A stretch of 64,000 bases of DNA from an uncultured Eubacteriales bacterium (GCA_902760595.1 CACWHI010000005.1:103730-167729); one strand, 5' to 3'; numbered from the stretch's first letter, positions 35,027 through 43,745 are shown. Numbers and translations are program-made. Notes: a model not told the origin generated them from the letters alone.

Positions 35027-36815
35027 CGTCCTGCACCTCCCGGGGAATGGTTTGCTGCGGAGCATCGCCGGCATCCGCGTAGACCGCGCAGACGAGTGTG
35101 TGTTCGCCCGCCGGCAGCGCCGCCCGCAGCATGGGCAGCACCGTGCGCGGGTACATCAGGTTGGTATTGGGCTCCGGATACACCGTTTCTCCCGTGTCAT
35201 ACCCTCGGACCGCAAAGACGGCGCTGGTGCCATACGCGCCGTGAGCCTGCGCGTGAGCGGCGTCCATACTCACCGCAGAGGCGATCCGGTCGCACGGGCG
35301 TGCGCCGGCCCAGTCCCTGCGCACGGCAAACGCGCCCTCCGCGATCTCGATGGCGCAATCCGTGCGGAGCACGTGCCGGCGCACATGCCACATGCCGACG
35401 GGAACGATCACCGTGTCGACGCTGACCCCCTCCATGGGCGACCAGGTGAATGCGACCCGGTCTGCGCTCAGGGAAAAGCTGTCACAGCCGCTCCTGGCAT
35501 GCCACAGGTCCCGGCCCGCGCGCTTGACCGCCAGCATGGAGTCGAACGCCCCCTTCTGCAGGGTCGTGGACTCCTTGGTAACGGAGAAAGCAAACTGGGT
35601 GGAATACGAGAACTTTTCGTACTTCTCATCCTCGTGCATATGCTCCCAGCCGTGGTTGCCCGCGGTATAGGCAATGACCTGGCGGTTGTCCGCGTCCCGG
35701 CACAGCAGCAGGCGCACCTGCTCGTCCAGGAACCGCCTGGGCGGCATGTAAGGCTTCTCCTCTGCCTGCCAGAAGGGATGCTCCTCCGGCAGGGCCAGGA
35801 TACAGAAGACCTTCATGCCCCAATAGGGAGAGCCGGGGGCGTTATAGCCCTCCGCGGCGCAGAGGTTGGGGTAGCCGTATCCCACTGTCAGCGCCCCTCC
35901 CCGGTCAAAGATGGGCATATCCAGCCAGAAGCGCAGATTGCGCAGGGTCAGTCCCTTGATCTCGCCCCAGTCCAGATTTCCGGCGGTCACGCCCGCAAAC
36001 GCCATGGCGCTCCAGAAGCTGGCTTCAGCGAAGCGGTAGGTCAGGCTGCGGCCATAGGGCAGCGCGCGGCCTTCCCGGTCAAACCAGCAGGCGAAGCGCG
36101 GCGCGATCAGCCTCGCGCGTTCGATAAAGCGCTGGCAGCGCTCCGGATCCGCGTCGCGCATGGCCGCGGCATAGACCAGGCTGTAATAGTGGAACGCCCA
36201 GAGGGTATAGTAGTCGCGTTTGGTAGGATAATCGAAATACCAGCCGTCGCCCACATAATGGGCTTCCATCATGTCCAGGTCTTCCTTGAGGCGCGCCTCA
36301 TCCACCGGCAGCCCCACCTTTTCAAAGCCGGTATTGACCAGGATACGGAAAAAGCGCCAGTTGTTGCGCGGCATATCATGCAGGTTGATCTGGTTGAGCC
36401 AGCGGTACAGATGCTCCCTCTGCACCGGGGACAACTCGCCGTAGAAGCGGTCCGGCAGGAAGCACAGGCCCATGCCGATGACCGCCATCTCCACCATGCG
36501 CTGATCCGTATCCCGGATATCCCCCCAGTATTCCTGATGGTCCGGATCGGTGCCGTTGATCAGGCCCTCACGCCAGAGTCGCCAGAACGGCTCCGCCTCC
36601 GGGCATTTGCCGATCATCATAGGCACCAGCGCCCACAGCACGCGCGAGAAGCCCTCCATGCCCGCCACATCCTCCGAGTAGTGGGCGGAGCCTTCCCCCA
36701 CGATCATCCTCGCCCTGCCCGGCGTCAGGCAGGCCGTAAGCGGCTCGATCATGCGCACCGCCGCGTTCACCAGGTCCCTGCGCGTACGCAGCGGCCCCCA
36801 TCCTTGGCTGTCCAT
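35007..36815 (-). CDS. DUF2264 family protein
   Basis: 602 residues from ATG 36815 with AAAGGATT upstream. DUF2264 proteins have an N-terminal alpha/alpha toroid (YWGDIRDTDQRMVEMAVIGMG, RNNWRFFRILVNTGFEKVG, GWYFDYPTKRDYYTLWAFHY are characteristic) and a C-terminal beta domain. They occur in uronate and rhamnogalacturonan or glycosaminoglycan loci; the reaction is not settled, with a glycoside hydrolase or lyase-like role likely given the fold. No signal peptide. It sits 4 bp after the heparinase-like gene and overlaps GH88, so all three are one translational unit. Confidence 0.9.
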   Translation of the reverse strand: MDSQGWGPLRTRRDLVNAAVRMIEPLTACLTPGRARMIVGEGSAHYSEDVAGMEGFSRVLWALVPMMIGKCPEAEPFWRLWREGLINGTDPDHQEYWGDIRDTDQRMVEMAVIGMGLCFLPDRFYGELSPVQREHLYRWLNQINLHDMPRNNWRFFRILVNTGFEKVGLPVDEARLKEDLDMMEAHYVGDGWYFDYPTKRDYYTLWAFHYYSLVYAAAMRDADPERCQRFIERARLIAPRFACWFDREGRALPYGRSLTYRFAEASFWSAMAFAGVTAGNLDWGEIKGLTLRNLRFWLDMPIFDRGGALTVGYGYPNLCAAEGYNAPGSPYWGMKVFCILALPEEHPFWQAEEKPYMPPRRFLDEQVRLLLCRDADNRQVIAYTAGNHGWEHMHEDEKYEKFSYSTQFAFSVTKESTTLQKGAFDSMLAVKRAGRDLWHARSGCDSFSLSADRVAFTWSPMEGVSVDTVIVPVGMWHVRRHVLRTDCAIEIAEGAFAVRRDWAGARPCDRIASAVSMDAAHAQAHGAYGTSAVFAVRGYDTGETVYPEPNTNLMYPRTVLPMLRAALPAGEHTLVCAVYADAGDAPQQTIPREVQDVVNSLR

Positions 36816-36819
36816 TCCG

Positions 36820-38622
36820 TTAAATCCTTTCAAATCTCCAGGTAGTATCAAAGACTGTACCGCAAGGAGCCAGCAGCTTCACCCGCCACAGGCTTCCGGG
36901 GTAGTTTTTTGCCATACGACTGTCTGTGATGGGGATCTCTTCGATGGCGATCTCCAGTCCGTCCGGGACCGCCAGGCAGATACGTCCGGCAACCAGGTTA
37001 CGCCCCTCCAGCCGCGGCCGATCGCGGAGCATGAACACCCATGTGACCGGGCCCGGCCTGTCGAGCCCGATCCCGTCACGCACCGTCAGCGCGGCGTCCG
37101 ACAGGAGAAGCTCCCGTTTCAGGAAGCGCACGCCCGCTTCAGCCGGGTAGGCGCCGGCCATATCCAGCGCGAGACCGTCCGGAAGGCAGCGCACATCCCG
37201 GGAAGCGTACTCCGCCCCGTCCCGCTGCTCCGTTTCGCCAATCATGGGCACGTTGTGATAGGCCGCGCGGACGTTCCAGAGGGTGTAGCGCTGGTCCGAG
37301 AATGTCCTGGCCGTGTAGACCATATTGCCCGCGTCGACCACTTCGGGCTCGCCGTCCGCGTACAGCATGAAGGAGCCCACGTCGTTATGATTATGGCTTT
37401 CGCCGTTGTGCCCGCCCTTGCAGCACAGCGTGAGCCCGCCGCGGCGCACTATCCGAAGCTGCAGGTCCGGCATCCAGGTATCTCCGGGCTGTGCTGCGGA
37501 CGAAACCTCCGCCGCCGGATGAAACAGCAGGTCCAGCACCCGCGTAAAATGCGGCACGTCGTTCAGCTGGTCCGCCAGCGTCCCGCGCATACGGCAGCCC
37601 ATGGCCGTCAGGGCCGGATCCGCCAGCCTTTCCCCCGCCAGCTGCAGGCGCTCGCCGGACAGGAAGGGCCGGGCATCGCAATCCGCGAAGTTGACGAACC
37701 AGCCGCCGCCGATCTCCGCCTTCAGAGGGAAGGACAGGATATTGCGGATCTTTTCCTCCTGCCAGAGGGTCATCCCGCCGCCGGTCACCTTCTCCAGCGT
37801 ATCCAGGCAGTCCAGCAGCGCGCCGCCGGCCATGTTCCAGTAGCCCGCGCCTTCGTCGCAGCCGCCGTCCGCGGGCACTACGTCCAGCCAGCGGTCCAGC
37901 ATGCGGCAAGCGCGGTCGAGCAGCGCCGCCAGCGCCTCGTGACTCATGGGGCTCAGGCAGGCGCACACCATGATATTGGAGACGATCCAGGGCGTCCAGT
38001 TGCAAAGATCCTTTCGCAGGAAGCCCATCCACCAGAACTCGTCGTGGGTCATAAACGGCCGCAGGATGCGCGACTCCAGTTCATCCCGGATCCGCTTGGT
38101 GATCAGCGGGCTCACCCGGTCGAGCCGTTCCCCCAGCAGATGAGCGGTCAGCGCCAGGATCATACCGGTCTGGGCCGCGAACAGGTCGATATAAGGCCGG
38201 TCCAGATCCGGCAAGGGGTAATCCTTCGCCGCGGGCGCGCCACGGATCGGATTCACATTGTGTGCGGAGATGGCCCAGGTACTCTCCTCACAGAGGCACC
38301 ACACGCCGTCGATCACGTCATCCAGCGAGGCGTGACTGTTCACGCAGGCATCCAGCACGGCCCAGCACAGCTTGCGCCGGCGAGTAAAATACGGCGCTTC
38401 GTCCGCCTGTCGGCTGCCGTCCCGCACGAAAGCCAGGAAGCCCGTGGCCAGCCGCATGGGATAGGGCTTCGCCCTCCAGATCTCCGCCTCCCGCGCGATC
38501 TCCGCGCGATGCTCATCCGTTATCCGCCCCCAGGCCGGATCCCCCGCCGCCGGAAACAGGGCCGGCACAGGCTCCAGCAGCAGGGAGGGCATGGGATGGA
38601 GGGAAAGGTATTCTGAAAACAT
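36820..38622 (-). CDS. Heparinase II/III-like polysaccharide lyase
   Basis: 600 residues from ATG 38622 with GAGGAAC upstream. The N-terminal two-thirds is an alpha/alpha toroid (ILRPFMTHDEFWWMGF, NWTPWIVSNIMVCACL, GCDEGAGYWNMAGG), followed by a beta-sandwich with the family segment GGHNGESHNHNDVGSFMLYA and DGEPEVVDAGN. Such lyases cleave uronate-containing chains by beta-elimination, leaving a 4,5-unsaturated uronate, the substrate of GH88 downstream. No signal peptide, so it acts on imported oligosaccharides. Substrate (heparan, chondroitin, alginate or other) cannot be told from sequence. Confidence 0.9.
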   Translation of the reverse strand: MFSEYLSLHPMPSLLLEPVPALFPAAGDPAWGRITDEHRAEIAREAEIWRAKPYPMRLATGFLAFVRDGSRQADEAPYFTRRRKLCWAVLDACVNSHASLDDVIDGVWCLCEESTWAISAHNVNPIRGAPAAKDYPLPDLDRPYIDLFAAQTGMILALTAHLLGERLDRVSPLITKRIRDELESRILRPFMTHDEFWWMGFLRKDLCNWTPWIVSNIMVCACLSPMSHEALAALLDRACRMLDRWLDVVPADGGCDEGAGYWNMAGGALLDCLDTLEKVTGGGMTLWQEEKIRNILSFPLKAEIGGGWFVNFADCDARPFLSGERLQLAGERLADPALTAMGCRMRGTLADQLNDVPHFTRVLDLLFHPAAEVSSAAQPGDTWMPDLQLRIVRRGGLTLCCKGGHNGESHNHNDVGSFMLYADGEPEVVDAGNMVYTARTFSDQRYTLWNVRAAYHNVPMIGETEQRDGAEYASRDVRCLPDGLALDMAGAYPAEAGVRFLKRELLLSDAALTVRDGIGLDRPGPVTWVFMLRDRPRLEGRNLVAGRICLAVPDGLEIAIEEIPITDSRMAKNYPGSLWRVKLLAPCGTVFDTTWRFERI

Positions 38623-38660
38623 CTTTGTTCCTCGCAACACATCTAAAGAATGCAAAACCA

Positions 38661-38836
38661 GTGAGAAGTGATGAGTGATGAGTTGCGGAGGAAACTCCTC
38701 CGCTTTGCTCCGGTGTATTCTTTAATTACTGCGGCGCTTCGCGCGGTATCGCCTTCCCCCTATCTATGGGGGAAGGTGTCAGACGAAGCCTGACGGATGA
38801 GGGCTTTATTGAAATACCGCTCCTCACTCCTCACTC
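38661..38836. repeat. Intergenic hairpin-repeat element
   Basis: AGTGATGAGTGATGAG (38668-38683) recurs inverted with few mismatches at 38821-38836, enclosing GCGGAG/CTCCGC, GCGGCGCTTCGCGC, a CCTTCCCCC/GGGGGAAGG hairpin (38752-38776) and GTCAG/CTGAC followed by GGATGAGGGC. The ends match the 9311-9451 element in style, and the inner part matches the 43350-43680 region. It lies within the sugar operon between permease and lyase genes. Confidence 0.6.
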
Positions 38837-38840
38837 TCTT

Positions 38841-39707
38841 TTACCCCTTCAGTCCGCTGGTGGCGATGCCCTCGATAAAGTACTTCTGCAGGGCAAGGAA
38901 CACCACCGAAACGGGGACGAGGGAACAGACGGATACGGCCATGATCAGGTGGTAGTCGCTGGAGTTCTCCTGGATGAAGCGGCGCAAACCGACCTGCACC
39001 GTCTTGTTCAGGTCCTTGGTCAGGTAGATCATGGGGCCCATGTAGTCGTTCCAGGTGCCGACGAAGGTGAAGATGATCAGGGTCGCGATGGCCGCCTTGG
39101 ACAGCGGCAGCATGATGCGCGCCCAGATGCCGTACTCGCTCAGTCCGTCCAGCCGGGCCGCCTCGCACAGCTCCGTTGGGATGCCGCGGTAGAACTGGCG
39201 CATCAGGAACACGCCGAAAGCGGAGAATGCCTGCAGCACCACCATGGCCCACAGCGTATCGTACAGGCCGATGGAGCGCATCATGATAAACTGCGGCAGC
39301 ATGTAGGCCTGCCACGGCACCGCGATGGTGGCGATGTAGCACAGGAACAGGGTGTCCCTGCCCCGGAATTCCAGCTTCGCGAAGGCATAGGCCGCGAAGG
39401 AGGAGGTCAGAGTCTGCAGGAAGGTGACCACGATGGCGATAAAGGCGGTGTTCTTAAAGTAGGTGAGCAGCGGTACCTTCTGCCAGATCAGGGAATAGTT
39501 TTCCCAGCGGAAGGTTTCTGGGATCCACTTGATCGGGTAGGAGAAGACCTCGCGGTCCAGCTTCAGCGAGGAGGACAGCATCCACACGAAGGGGATCAGG
39601 GTGAAAAGCGCCAGCGCGACCAGCAGGATATAAACGACGACATGCACGACCCTGATGGCCGTGGGATTGGTGCGGCGGATTTGCTTTTGTCGGAGCGTAC
39701 GTTCCAT
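38841..39707 (-). CDS. Carbohydrate ABC transporter permease (MalG-like)
   Basis: 288 residues with AGGAGG upstream of ATG 39707. Six membrane helices and the cytoplasmic EAA loop ELCEAARLDGLSEYGIWARI (about residues 185-204) that docks on the ATPase. It is the second permease of a CUT1-type importer, 16 bp after the first. No ATPase gene is in the locus; in Firmicutes a shared MsmX/MsmK-type ATPase usually serves such systems. It imports the oligosaccharides processed by the lyase, DUF2264 and GH88 enzymes encoded downstream. Confidence 0.94.
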   Translation of the reverse strand: MERTLRQKQIRRTNPTAIRVVHVVVYILLVALALFTLIPFVWMLSSSLKLDREVFSYPIKWIPETFRWENYSLIWQKVPLLTYFKNTAFIAIVVTFLQTLTSSFAAYAFAKLEFRGRDTLFLCYIATIAVPWQAYMLPQFIMMRSIGLYDTLWAMVVLQAFSAFGVFLMRQFYRGIPTELCEAARLDGLSEYGIWARIMLPLSKAAIATLIIFTFVGTWNDYMGPMIYLTKDLNKTVQVGLRRFIQENSSDYHLIMAVSVCSLVPVSVVFLALQKYFIEGIATSGLKG

Positions 39708-39723
39708 GATGCTTCCTCCTTTC

Positions 39724-40680
39724 TCAATCGTTGGAGAATCTCTTTTCCGAACGGAACTGGATCATGGTAAAGATCAGCACGATTACCAGCAGGATCATGG
39801 AGATGGCGCTGGCCTGACCGTAGCGGATCTTGACGAAGGCCTCGTCGTAGATGTAGGTGACCAACATCTTCGTGGACCGGCCCGGGCCGCCCTCGGTCAT
39901 GATGGCGACCACGTCATAGATCTTGAAGCAGGAGATCATCATCATGACGGAGACGAAGAACGTGGTCGGCCTCAGCTGCGGCAGCGTGACGTGGAGAAAT
40001 TGCTTCCACTTGCCCGCGCCGTCCACCGTAGCCGCCTCCAGCAGCTCCTTGGGCACGCCCTGCAGGGCCGCCAGGTACAGCACCATGTAATAGCCCATGT
40101 TGCGCCAGACGCTGACCAGGATGATGGCCCACATGGCCATGGTGCTGTCCGCCGTCCACGACTTGTTGAAGGGAATGCCCAGCGACATGATCATCTGGTT
40201 GACGGGGCCGTCCTTCATCAGCATGAAGGACCAGCACACGCAGATGGCTACCATGGACGCCACATACGGGAAAAAGAAGATGGTGCGGAACACCACCGCG
40301 CCCTTGATCTTGTTGAGCAGCAGCGCCAGCGCCAGCGCGCAGACGATGGTCAGCGGCACAGTGATGATGGTATAGAACATCGTGTTTTTCAGCGCGATGC
40401 CAAGGTCCACGCGGTTAAAGAAATAACCCAGCCCGTTCTGGGAAATCTTTTTCACGTTGAATATGGTCGCGTAATTCTCAAAGCCGACGAATCTCAGCTT
40501 GGAGATGTCGCCGCCGTTCCACTCAAAGAAGGAAAGAGCGATGGCGCAAACCACCGGTACCAGAGTAAAGATCGCGAAGCCCAGGTAATTCGGTGCCAGG
40601 AAGGAATAGGCCACCAGGGTCTTTTTCCGTTCCACGCGGCTCATCCGGGCGTGGGCGCGTTTGATTTCGCCATAGCTCAT
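39724..40680 (-). CDS. Carbohydrate ABC transporter permease (MalF-like)
   Basis: 318 residues with AAAGGAAT before ATG 40680. The N-terminus KKTLVAYSFLAPNYLGFAIF is typical of CUT1 permeases; six helices and the EAA loop KELLEAATVDGAGKWKQFLH are visible. It pairs with the MalG-like permease immediately downstream to form the membrane channel. It is separated from the binding-protein gene by 87 bp holding a perfect 14-bp hairpin, which probably lowers its expression relative to the binding protein. Confidence 0.94.
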   Translation of the reverse strand: MSYGEIKRAHARMSRVERKKTLVAYSFLAPNYLGFAIFTLVPVVCAIALSFFEWNGGDISKLRFVGFENYATIFNVKKISQNGLGYFFNRVDLGIALKNTMFYTIITVPLTIVCALALALLLNKIKGAVVFRTIFFFPYVASMVAICVCWSFMLMKDGPVNQMIMSLGIPFNKSWTADSTMAMWAIILVSVWRNMGYYMVLYLAALQGVPKELLEAATVDGAGKWKQFLHVTLPQLRPTTFFVSVMMMISCFKIYDVVAIMTEGGPGRSTKMLVTYIYDEAFVKIRYGQASAISMILLVIVLIFTMIQFRSEKRFSND

Positions 40681-40708
40681 CGGAGTTCACATTCCTTTCT
40701 GAATTGAA

Positions 40709-40741
40709 AAGGCAGGGAAGGCAAGAAGCCTTCCCTGCCTT
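40709..40741 (-). terminator. Hairpin between binding-protein and permease genes
   Basis: A perfect 14-bp stem, AAGGCAGGGAAGGC (40709-40722) with GCCTTCCCTGCCTT (40728-40741), loop of 5. On the minus strand it is followed by TTC after TTTT. Likely a partial terminator or 3'-end stabiliser giving excess binding protein, as in other sugar ABC operons. Confidence 0.7.
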
Positions 40742-40767
40742 ATTGACTGTCAGGTCAATGAGGTGTC

Positions 40768-42009
40768 TTACTCAAAGAGCTCAGCCACACGCTCGTTCAT
40801 CTCTTTGATGCCCTCTTCGGGGGTGATCTCGCGGGACATGATCATGGTGTGCTCTTCGTTGACGATGGTCTTGATATCGGCCACCTTATCGGCCACCGGC
40901 CACTCCATGCCGACGAAGGCGGGGATCAGCGCGCCTTTGCTGGTCTCGTCAGCCGGGAAGCCTTCCACAGCGGACATCGCGGCAGCCACGGCCTCAGATA
41001 CGTAAGCGGGACGGGCACCGACGGAAGCGGTCGCCGCAGCGCCCTGCTCGCCGCCCAGCCAGGAGATGTAATCCCACGCAAGGTCCTTCTTGGTGGAGTT
41101 CTTGTTGATCATCGCGCCGGTCAGGTTGCCGAAGGAAGAACCGGCCTTGACGCCCTCCGCGTGCGGCACAGCGGCGATGCCCCAGTTGAAGTTGCAGGTG
41201 CCTTCCTTGTTGTAGTTGATCAGGGTGGAGACATACCAGTAGCCCATGGGCATCATGGCGATGTTGCCGTTGGCGAAGGCGGCGCTGTAGTGCAGGCCGG
41301 AGGCCTTCAGCTCGGAATACGCCATGCAGGCGCCGGAGTCTTCGAGGTCCTGATAGAGCTTGTAGAAGTAGAGCAGGTCGTCGTAGTTCTTATCAGCCAG
41401 GGTGTTCACGCCGTCCGCCACGGTCCAGTTGGCGACCGCGGACAGCCAGGTGTGGTAATGGGTGCCGTACACGCCGTCCTTGGTCAGGCGCTTAGCCACC
41501 TCGGCGTACTGCTCCCAGGTCATGTCATTGGTGGGATAGGGCTCGTTGGCAGCGTCGAACAGGTCCTTGTTGTAGAAGAGCACCCAGAAGTCAGAACGGA
41601 AGGGGACCGCGTACAGCTCGTCGCCCACGCAGTAGTTCTTATCCGTGCCGACAAAGCCGCTCAGGTCGTAGCCGGTCTTCTCGACATAGGCGTTCAGCGG
41701 CTCGGCGTAGCCCTGATCGTTCCACTTGATGATGTCGTCGATCTCCTTGACCATGTAGATGTCATTTTCCTTGTCATCGCGCAGGATGCTGGAAGCCTTG
41801 ATGGGATAATCCTGAGAGGCGACGTCCACATACTCGATCTTGACGCCGGGATGGGAGGCTTCATAAGCTTCCTTCTGGGCGATCAGGTAGGGGGTCGTAG
41901 TCGCGTCCCAGGTCACGATCTTCAGCACCTGGTCCTCCGCCATCGCGGGGATCGCCAGCAACGACAGAAGCATCATCGCGGCCAGAACCACAGAGAGCAT
42001 TTTCTTCAT
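40768..42009 (-). CDS. Sugar-binding protein of ABC importer (SBP family 1)
   Basis: 413 residues, first gene of the import operon. A signal peptide (MKKMLSVVLAAMMLLSLLAI, cleavage near PAMAEDQ) precedes a two-lobed binding protein with VLKIVTWDATTTPYLIAQKE and typical PYPTNDMTWEQYAEVAKRLT and NGNIAMMPMGYWY phrases. No lipobox cysteine is present, unusual for a monoderm Firmicute, where such proteins are normally lipid-anchored. AAAAGGAGG precedes the ATG. Its promoter faces that of the LacI gene. Confidence 0.93.
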   Translation of the reverse strand: MKKMLSVVLAAMMLLSLLAIPAMAEDQVLKIVTWDATTTPYLIAQKEAYEASHPGVKIEYVDVASQDYPIKASSILRDDKENDIYMVKEIDDIIKWNDQGYAEPLNAYVEKTGYDLSGFVGTDKNYCVGDELYAVPFRSDFWVLFYNKDLFDAANEPYPTNDMTWEQYAEVAKRLTKDGVYGTHYHTWLSAVANWTVADGVNTLADKNYDDLLYFYKLYQDLEDSGACMAYSELKASGLHYSAAFANGNIAMMPMGYWYVSTLINYNKEGTCNFNWGIAAVPHAEGVKAGSSFGNLTGAMINKNSTKKDLAWDYISWLGGEQGAAATASVGARPAYVSEAVAAAMSAVEGFPADETSKGALIPAFVGMEWPVADKVADIKTIVNEEHTMIMSREITPEEGIKEMNERVAELFE

Positions 42010-42069
42010 AATGGGATCCTCCTTTTACATTTCATCTCGCGGTCACACTGCCGCGGGATTCTTGAAAGA

Positions 42070-42233
42070 ATGAAAACGCGTCAGGACATTTTCATACGCA
42101 TTTTCGTTGTTGTGTATAATTATAATCATTTTATCCCCGTTGTCAATATCCTTTTGCAAATATTTTCAGATAAACTATGAAAATTTTCGTAAATGGATGA
42201 AAATTATTGTAAATAAGCCTTGCCGTTTTCATC
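42070..42233. promoter_or_regulatory. Cluster of candidate LacI operator half-sites
   Basis: The divergent region contains about seven GAAAA or TTTTC blocks, including an ATGAAAA...TTTTCAT inverted pair (42070 to 42095) and a perfect palindrome GAAAATTTTC (42179-42188), followed by ATGAAAATTATT (42198). They flank both divergent promoters. An A/T-rich region gives such motifs by chance, so this is tentative. Confidence 0.4.
42119..42146 (-). promoter_or_regulatory. Promoter of the sugar-uptake operon
   Basis: Minus strand TTGACA (42146-42141), 16 bp, TATAAT (42124-42119), about 110 bp before the binding-protein ATG. Confidence 0.75.
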
Positions 42234-42248
42234 AGACTCTGCTATAAT
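42220..42248 (+). promoter_or_regulatory. Promoter of the LacI-type regulator gene
   Basis: TTGCCG (42220-42225), 17 bp, TATAAT (42243-42248), 36 bp before the GTG start. Confidence 0.7.
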
Positions 42249-42284
42249 TGATATAAGAAACCATCGTTGAAGGAGGCGGAGCGC

Positions 42285-43346
42285 GTGCAGACCGAAAAGC
42301 GAGCGACGATCACAGAGGTGGCGGAGATGGCCGGGGTATCGGTAGCCACGGTCTCCCGCGTACTGTCGGGCGGCAGCGCCAGCCAGGCCGCGCGGCGCAA
42401 GGTGGAAGAAGCGATCCGCGCTCTGGATTACGTTTCTCAGGCTTCCACCCGGAAAAAGGAAATGGACGCCAGCCGATCCCTGGCCCTGGTCATTTCCGAC
42501 CTGACCAACCCTTATTACGCCTCCCTCTGCGCCGGCGCAGAAGAAGCCGCCCGACGGGCCGGCTGGAGCCTGGTCGTGTATCAGACCGCCCTGACCGGAT
42601 GGACGGACCCGCACATCGCCGAACGCGTACTGGCCATGCCGGTGCAGGGCGCGGTGCTGGTCGGCAGCGCCGTGGAATCCGGCGAGGCAGAGGCCATCCG
42701 CCAGCGGCTGTGCCGGATCGCGCAAAAGGTGCCGATCGTCACCATCGGGCCCAAGGTGGAGGGGGTCAGCTGTGTCAACATCACCTCCGACCTCTCCGTC
42801 AGCGTGCGCAAGTCCATCGCGCACCTGTACGCGCTCGGGCACCGGCGCATTTCCTTCATCGGCGGCTCCGGCGGTATCCGTTCCAGCAGCGCCAGGCGCA
42901 GAGCGTATTATGAAGAGATGAACCGCCTCGGCCTTCCCGCCGACCGGGAGATCAGCACGGACGCGGGCTTTACCCCGCAGGCCGGCGAACTCTGCGTCAA
43001 CCGCCTGCTGGCCGCCACGCCGAAGCCGGACTGGCCCACCGCCCTGATCGCCATCAACGACCTGGTGGCGCTCGGCGCGCTGCGCCAGCTCCAGCGCATG
43101 GAGCTCCGCGTCCCCCAGGACATGGCCCTGATCGGCTGCGACAACCAGTTCTTCACCCCCTACCTGAACCCGCCGCTGACCACCGTGGACCTGCACCCCT
43201 TCGACCACGGGGTATCCGCCGTAGACGAGCTGATCGGCGCCCTCCGGGGCGGCAGCGCCGCCTATTCCCAGATCCGGGAATGCAGCCTGATCGTTCGCGA
43301 AAGCTGCGGCGCGCTGCTGGGCGTCAGGAATTTCCCGAATGGATGA
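42285..43346 (+). CDS. LacI-family transcriptional regulator
   Basis: 353 residues from GTG 42285, with AAGGAGG 8 bp upstream; a TTG at 42267 would put the ribosome site inside the gene. The helix-turn-helix TITEVAEMAGVSVATVSRVL is at residues 8-27, with the hinge-helix region ARRKVEEAIRALDYVSQAST after it. The periplasmic-binding-protein-like sensor domain starts at SLALVISDLTNPYYASL. It is divergent from the sugar-uptake operon and should control it in response to an imported sugar or uronate. Terminator follows at 43408. Confidence 0.94.
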   Translation: MQTEKRATITEVAEMAGVSVATVSRVLSGGSASQAARRKVEEAIRALDYVSQASTRKKEMDASRSLALVISDLTNPYYASLCAGAEEAARRAGWSLVVYQTALTGWTDPHIAERVLAMPVQGAVLVGSAVESGEAEAIRQRLCRIAQKVPIVTIGPKVEGVSCVNITSDLSVSVRKSIAHLYALGHRRISFIGGSGGIRSSSARRRAYYEEMNRLGLPADREISTDAGFTPQAGELCVNRLLAATPKPDWPTALIAINDLVALGALRQLQRMELRVPQDMALIGCDNQFFTPYLNPPLTTVDLHPFDHGVSAVDELIGALRGGSAAYSQIRECSLIVRESCGALLGVRNFPNG

Positions 43347-43349
43347 AAA

Positions 43350-43680
43350 GAGGGCTGCTGCACCTTGTTGTGAAACAGCCCTCATCCGACCTCGCTTCGT
43401 TCGGCCACCTTCCCCCGAGTTCGGGGGAAGGCTTTTTATATGGCATCTTCAAATCGACAAAATAGCTTGTAAATTCAGTTGATTTAGCATGAAATGAAGC
43501 GGGGGCCTTCCCCCGATCTCGGGGGCGACGGAAGAAGCCGCGCCCAGCGGGCGATGAAGGCCGGAGGAGTCGCAGTGAACCACAGAGCCACGCGCACGAT
43601 GGTGCGCGGGGAGACAATGGTGAAGTCTGGAACGGTGTCACGCCGAAGGCGTGACGGATGAGGGTGTTCAGATACTTGTG
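43350..43680. repeat. Composite intergenic hairpin-repeat region
   Basis: This 384-bp gap (43347-43730) contains: AGGGCTG...CAGCCCT (43351-43382); CCTTCCCCCGA/TCGGGGGAAGG (43408-43431); CCCCCGA/TCGGGGG near 43512; CGCGCAC-GATG-GTGCGCG near 43591; and GTCACGCC-GAA-GGCGTGAC (43637-43655) followed by GGATGAGGG. Pieces match the 38661-38836 element. No gene is visible. It looks like nested or tandem copies of a REP-like family. Confidence 0.6.
43408..43437 (+). terminator. Intrinsic terminator of the LacI gene
   Basis: Perfect 11-bp stem CCTTCCCCCGA/TCGGGGGAAGG with a 2-nt loop, followed by CTTTTTAT. It lies within the repeat region. Confidence 0.75.
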
Positions 43681-43720
43681 CGACAGCCCCTTTTCTTTGT
43701 TCCTCCTTTGGGCGGTCCAG

Positions 43721-43745
43721 CCCGCGGCCCTTATGGGGCCGCGGG
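43721..43745 (-). other. Hairpin with the stop codon of the giant gene in its loop
   Basis: CCCGCGGCCC (43721-43730) and GGGCCGCGGG (43736-43745) pair perfectly around a 5-nt loop (43731-43735) that contains the TAA stop (43733-43731) of the giant surface protein gene. No U-tract follows on the minus strand. Confidence 0.6.

Noticed and set aside
43446..43720. Hidden LPXTG and membrane anchor in another frame after the giant gene stop
   Set aside because: None of the frames I read past the stop gives an LPXTG followed by a hydrophobic helix; the DNA is hairpin-repeat sequence.
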